Notes under the pieces: model-generated
The model's database searches: none
Seen by the model: only the letters and a program-made list of their open reading frames with translations
What the model was told of the DNA's origin: nothing
Translations under genes and position numbers: made by a program
Part shown: positions 60,429-64,000 of the stretch, one piece after another
How the letters are laid out: each line of letters starts with the position of its first letter
Numbering within the stretch: the first letter of the stretch is position 1
NCBI GenBank assembly: GCA_004555915.1
Contig: SFJM01000007.1
Coordinates: 19,908-83,907 of the forward strand
Length of the DNA stretch: 64,000 nucleotides
From: Clostridiales bacterium
GTDB lineage: Bacteria; Bacillota; Clostridia; Oscillospirales; Butyricicoccaceae
Direction of reading: 5' to 3'

Positions 60429-62123
60429 TCATGCATTTTCTGATTTTTTATGATAATTTCCAATCATCTGGTAAACAACCAGACCGATACGGACAGCTAA
60501 AATCTCATTGGCATTGTCAAAATCAATGCCGGTAATCTTTGCGATTTTTTCCATGCGGTATGCCGCGGTTTTATAATGCACAAACAAATCCTGTGCCGTC
60601 TTGGACAGGTTCTGATTATGATCCAGATATGCCTTCAGCGTAATAATCAGGTCATCCCGCTGGGGCTTTTTATATTCAAACAGCTTTTGGAGGGATTCCG
60701 GCACATATTCCATCAGCGCCTTCGGGTCCTCAATCTGGCACAGCAGCTTAAAAATACCCAGGTCGGAAAACAGTACCATCTGCGCCTTGTTTTCCCCTAC
60801 GGTATCCCCTACGGCATTTCCCGCAATATCTACAAACAGATAGGCATCATTGGCCTCATGATAGGTTTCCGGCAGGTTGGTCAGCCCCCGCACCTGCTTG
60901 CCCACACCGGCCTTTACCTGCAGGTTGCGGTGATGCTGTAACACGGCGGCCTGAATCCGTTCCAGCTTTTCCCTCAAATCACGGCGGTATTCACTCTGGG
61001 CTGTATCGGGATTTTCCCTGCGGACTGCCACAATCCGGTCGGTTTCCCGATGGATTTTGCATTCCGGCATACACTGCCGTACCGCATCCTCCAGAATATC
61101 CAGATAGAAAATGCGTTCATTGAAATTCCGTTTGCGCCAGATATCCCCTGCCGTGCCAAATACCATGACACGATAGCTGCTATCCAGATCCATACCAATC
61201 AAAGCGATATTTTTCTGCAGCTCCTCCATGGGCATATTTTTGCCATGCAGGATGCTGTACAGGATATCATGCTGGAATTTCTTTTCCAGCTCCGATACCG
61301 CAAAGGCCCGGGCAAATTCATACTGCAGGGAAACAATGGCATTTTCCACCGCAATACAGTTCATTGGATTGAATTCCGTGGTCTGTTCCGTAATGACCAG
61401 ATACATTTTTGTACCCACATTCAAATCCAGCTGGACAATATACTGGGTCTGTTCTCCATCCTGCTGAACCAGATATTCATAATTGGTCAGAATACCCGGG
61501 TTATATTTTTTTACCCTGGGAGAAATCCGGAATTCACAGATTGCCTCACCGGAGCAGGCATAGCAGTGCATATTCTGCTGGAACAGGGCAACCGGATTGC
61601 CGATCAGCTTTTCCAGCATGGCAAGAATATCCTCAATCCGATGGCCTTCATTTTCCTCGGCAAATGCCAGCGCCATAAAGTTATCATGGGTTGTCTTATA
61701 ATATTTCAGCTGTGTGACTTCCTCATTAAACAGCCGTTCCATGACTGTGGACAGAATGCTCTGAAAGGACATTTCAAAGGGCATTTCCATCAGCGGAATG
61801 GATGCCTGTTCGGCAAATTCCTTCAGCCATGCGATTTTGGATTCCGCATCCTCCACCATGCGTCCCGGCTTCAGGATAATACCGCTGACCTTCTTTTTCT
61901 GCAGCTCATAAATATACGTTTTATAGGTGCTGAGGCTGCAGGACTGAAATGCATACAATCCCGTCAGCAGCAGCTCTCCCCCTGTAATAAAATGTACAAT
62001 ATCCGGTGCTTCAATGATGGTCACACCTTTTATTTCATTTTTCAGTCCCTTTTCGCCGCAGATCAGTGAAATCTGATTCGCCTGTTCAATCTGCAGCAGA
62101 TCTTCTACCGTCAGTCCCATCAT
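60429..62123 (-). CDS. PucR-family transcriptional regulator
   Basis: A 564-aa regulator. N-terminal PucR domain: MGLTVEDLLQIEQANQISL, IEAPDIVHFITGGELLLTG, VSGIILKPGRM. A long middle domain (about 170-400) carries sensor-like features. The C-terminal PucR helix-turn-helix (about 505-560) reads LIITLKAYLDHNQNLSKTAQDLFVHYKTAAYRMEKI, split here for clarity. PucR activates purine or ureide catabolism in Bacillus, so control of the adjacent M20 amidohydrolase is plausible. ATG 62123 follows GAGGG. It sits after the terminator of the M20 gene, so it may be read separately. Confidence 0.92.
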   Translation of the reverse strand: MMGLTVEDLLQIEQANQISLICGEKGLKNEIKGVTIIEAPDIVHFITGGELLLTGLYAFQSCSLSTYKTYIYELQKKKVSGIILKPGRMVEDAESKIAWLKEFAEQASIPLMEMPFEMSFQSILSTVMERLFNEEVTQLKYYKTTHDNFMALAFAEENEGHRIEDILAMLEKLIGNPVALFQQNMHCYACSGEAICEFRISPRVKKYNPGILTNYEYLVQQDGEQTQYIVQLDLNVGTKMYLVITEQTTEFNPMNCIAVENAIVSLQYEFARAFAVSELEKKFQHDILYSILHGKNMPMEELQKNIALIGMDLDSSYRVMVFGTAGDIWRKRNFNERIFYLDILEDAVRQCMPECKIHRETDRIVAVRRENPDTAQSEYRRDLREKLERIQAAVLQHHRNLQVKAGVGKQVRGLTNLPETYHEANDAYLFVDIAGNAVGDTVGENKAQMVLFSDLGIFKLLCQIEDPKALMEYVPESLQKLFEYKKPQRDDLIITLKAYLDHNQNLSKTAQDLFVHYKTAAYRMEKIAKITGIDFDNANEILAVRIGLVVYQMIGNYHKKSENA

Positions 62124-62188
62124 TCTGCCCTCACATGCACGCCGTTGTTTGATTTCTTACAAAGATTGGTTGCCATCTATAGTATAGC

Positions 62189-62237
62189 AAAAAAAGGGGG
62201 ATAATACCATACTGGATTTGCATGATATCATACCCCC
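62189..62237 (-). terminator. Terminator between the amidohydrolase and pucR genes
   Basis: On the minus strand GGGGGTATGATATCAT pairs with ATGGTATTATCCCCC (imperfect, about 15 bp with small mismatches), followed by a run of seven or eight T. It closes the M20 transcript and may reduce expression of pucR. The palindrome could also bind a regulator. Confidence 0.75.
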
Positions 62238-62266
62238 TTTCTGGCACAATGCAGAACGAATGGAAT

Positions 62267-63508
62267 TTATTCTGCCAGCATTTTTTCAGTCAGATCCAGC
62301 AGGACAACAGAAGCCTTCGCAAAGTCACTGTACCTGGTAAATTCCACCGGACAATGGCTCCGTCCTTCCTGGCTCGGCACAAACAGCATCACGGTGGGAA
62401 TCACCTGTCCAATTTCCAGCGCGTCATGTCCGGCACCGCTGGGCAGGTACTGATAGCTGTAGGCATGCTCCCGGCAGCTGTCCTCCATAATATCCAGCAT
62501 TTCTCTGGACAGGTTGACCGGCGTAATGGTCAGCTTGTTGTCCATCTCATAGCTTCCGCCGATGGCTTCGGTCTCACGATCCAGTGCCGCGCTGATCCGG
62601 CGGATAATATCGTTGATGTTGTCGTTATTTCTCGAACGGACATCCACCGTAAATTCACACTGCTCTGCGACAATATTCATGCCGCCCGGAACTGTCCTGA
62701 TAAAGCCGGTTGTAGCAACCGTGCCATCCGCCTTTTCCCTTGCCCAGTCCGGGATTTTGGAAATGACCTTGGTCGCTGCCTCTACAGCATCCATACGCAT
62801 GTCCATCGGCGTGGTGCCTGCGTGGTCAGCTCGGCCATTGACTGTCACCATATACCGCTGGATGCCCACAATGCAGTCCACCAGACCCAGCTCAATGTTT
62901 CCGGAATCCAGTACCGGACCCTGTTCAATATGCGCCTCGATAAAGCAGCCAATGGAGCCCTCCGGCCATTTTGCCTCCTCAATGCGGTACGGGTCCAGAC
63001 CATATTCCCGCATTGCTTCAAAAATGGAAATGCCGTCGGTATCCCGGAACCGCTTGCAGTAATTGACATCCCGCTTGCCCAGCATGGCACCGGAACCGAA
63101 ATAGCCGGTACCGAAACGCATGCCTTCCTCATCACAGAAGCCTGCTACGACAAAATTCCGTTTTGGCTGTACGCCGCGTTCCTTCAGCTGTCTTGCCACT
63201 TCAATGGCACAGATGACACCGGCAATGCCGTCATAGTCACCGCCGTTGACAACCGAATCATAATGCGAGCCCATCATGACACAGGGCAGCTCCGGATTGG
63301 TGCCCTGCAGGGTGCCGAATACATTGCCTGCTGTGTCCTCCTTTACCTCCAGACCGGCTTCCGCCATAATGGTCTTGAGATATTCTACCGCCTGCCGTGC
63401 TTCCTTTGTAAACGGCAGACGGGTGCAGCCTGCCCCCGGTGTTGCCGTAAATGCCTTCATATGTTCCAGATCCGCTGCAATTCTTGCAACAACGTCTTCA
63501 ATTGCCAT
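62267..63508 (-). CDS. M20-family amidohydrolase (allantoate/N-carbamoyl-amino-acid hydrolase type)
   Basis: A 413-aa zinc hydrolase. Metal ligands fall in GSHYDSV (about residue 80), GGDYDGIAGV (about 90), CDEEGMRF (about 123), EAHIEQGPVLD (about 190), and SGAGHDA (about 375), with the lid dimerisation motif GRADHAGTTPM (about 227). This is the allantoate amidohydrolase/L-N-carbamoylase branch, which breaks ureido bonds; substrate cannot be told by sequence alone. It ends with FVPSQEGRSHCPVEFT, which is typical. AAGGAGG lies 6-7 bases before ATG 63508. Confidence 0.92.
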   Translation of the reverse strand: MAIEDVVARIAADLEHMKAFTATPGAGCTRLPFTKEARQAVEYLKTIMAEAGLEVKEDTAGNVFGTLQGTNPELPCVMMGSHYDSVVNGGDYDGIAGVICAIEVARQLKERGVQPKRNFVVAGFCDEEGMRFGTGYFGSGAMLGKRDVNYCKRFRDTDGISIFEAMREYGLDPYRIEEAKWPEGSIGCFIEAHIEQGPVLDSGNIELGLVDCIVGIQRYMVTVNGRADHAGTTPMDMRMDAVEAATKVISKIPDWAREKADGTVATTGFIRTVPGGMNIVAEQCEFTVDVRSRNNDNINDIIRRISAALDRETEAIGGSYEMDNKLTITPVNLSREMLDIMEDSCREHAYSYQYLPSGAGHDALEIGQVIPTVMLFVPSQEGRSHCPVEFTRYSDFAKASVVLLDLTEKMLAE

Positions 63509-63534
63509 TTCCTGGTTCCTCCTTTTATCTGTGA

Positions 63535-63741
63535 TTATCCATTCTGCTTCAGCCGGTCAAGAATATATACCTTTACCGGGGAATACAGCATCGAGACCAC
63601 AATTGCGACAAATCCAATGGTACACAGGACAGATGTCCCGGTATATAATCCGACCATAATCATCGCAAATGCAATCATAATCACAATAAATGCAATGGTC
63701 AGGCCGCCTGCCTTGGTTTGAAAAAAGCCTTTCTGTTCCAT
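63535..63741 (-). CDS. Small membrane protein between permease and amidohydrolase
   Basis: A 68-aa protein with two membrane helices (about residues 13-33 and 37-55), MEQKGFFQTKAGG at the start and SPVKVYILDRLKQNG at the end. It lies between the permease and the M20 gene in the same direction with short gaps. It may be a small accessory of the permease. No family recognised. ATG 63741 has a GGAGGC site upstream. Confidence 0.75.
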   Translation of the reverse strand: MEQKGFFQTKAGGLTIAFIVIMIAFAMIMVGLYTGTSVLCTIGFVAIVVSMLYSPVKVYILDRLKQNG

Positions 63742-63756
63742 TTTACCATGCCTCCA

Positions 63757-64000
63757 TCAGAATGAGACCAGAAGAAAGACGATGATACCGATCAGAATGG
63801 TGGCCGGAATCGTAATCATCATGATTTTCTTCATGACCTTACCCTCGCTGCCGAGAATATTAGCTGTGGTGGTACCGAGAATAATCTTGCTCGGGCTGAC
63901 TGCGCTGCCAATGGCGCCGCCTGCCGACTGGGCGCCCAGAATCACGGACGAATTCACGCCCAGCAGCTTTGCCGTTGTCAGCTGGAAGCCGCCGAACAGG
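63757..64000 (-). CDS. LctP-type lactate/glycolate permease, C-terminal part (5' end off window)
   Basis: Only the last 80 codons are in the window; the reading frame enters from the right edge as LFGGFQLTTAKLLGVNSSV. QSAGGAIGSAVSPSKIILGT is diagnostic of the LctP/GlcA lactate permease family, and the end is a membrane helix (IPATILIGIIVFLLV). It carries lactate, glycolate or a related 2-hydroxy acid across the membrane with protons. In this cluster, glycolate or a ureide-derived 2-hydroxy acid is a possible cargo, inferred only from neighbours. Confidence 0.88.
   Translation of the reverse strand, partial: LFGGFQLTTAKLLGVNSSVILGAQSAGGAIGSAVSPSKIILGTTTANILGSEGKVMKKIMMITIPATILIGIIVFLLVSF

Overview
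The window reads as chromosome of a low-to-mid GC anaerobic Gram-positive, most likely Clostridia and perhaps Oscillospirales (Butyricicoccus/Agathobaculum-like). Supporting signs are a threonine T-box leader, DnaD plus DnaI/DnaC-type replication genes, AddAB, a dgt-dnaG-rpoD cluster, a small 2[4Fe-4S] ferredoxin, LctP-type permease, SLH domains and a TxpA-like type I toxin. The genus cannot be fixed from sequence reading alone. No rRNA, IS element or CRISPR array was seen. Most genes lie on the minus strand.

Layout. 1-9.3 kb: MscS channel (runs off the left edge), proS, a small orphan beta-domain protein, thrS with its T-box leader, a Clp/Hsp100 ATPase without the usual middle domain, ferredoxin and a CPA2 cation/proton antiporter. 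9.37-17.2 kb: a compact minus-strand phage block of small and large terminase, tiny membrane protein, portal, scaffold, major capsid with a C-terminal sugar-binding-like fold, connector, tail/stabilisation protein and a helical virion-like protein. It contains no integrase, repressor, replication or lysis gene. 17.3-19.3 kb: a GntR(YtrA)-ABC operon with a clear promoter and operator-like palindrome. 19.4-28.0 kb: zinc-ribbon membrane protein, ymdB, prs, glmU (N-terminal domain degenerate), DnaD/DnaC pair, SbcD-like nuclease, membrane protein.

28-32 kb is a folate operon in which two gene pairs are fused (DHFR-FolC and FolB-FolK) together with FolP and an HD-domain protein that could supply the missing pterin phosphatase step. 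32-37 kb: nitroreductase, a three-gene PstS-like/small membrane cluster, an SLH/L,D-transpeptidase with an internal duplication, and a type I toxin with a convergent antisense RNA. 37-43 kb: MarR-controlled heterodimeric ABC exporter and dCMP deaminase. 43-57.5 kb: rpoD, dnaG, dgt, yigZ, hflX, a YoaK-like membrane protein, a C_GCAxxG_C_C protein, rpmE and addBA. 57.5-58.2 kb: a cluster of near-perfect hairpins followed by tRNA-Gly and tRNA-Phe. 58.4-64 kb: a second zinc-ribbon membrane protein and a probable catabolic cluster of LctP permease (runs off the right edge), small membrane protein, M20 ureido-amidohydrolase, PucR regulator and D-2-hydroxyacid dehydrogenase.

Promoters, terminators and starts were read by eye from consensus, spacing and ribosome binding sites; none was scored by software.
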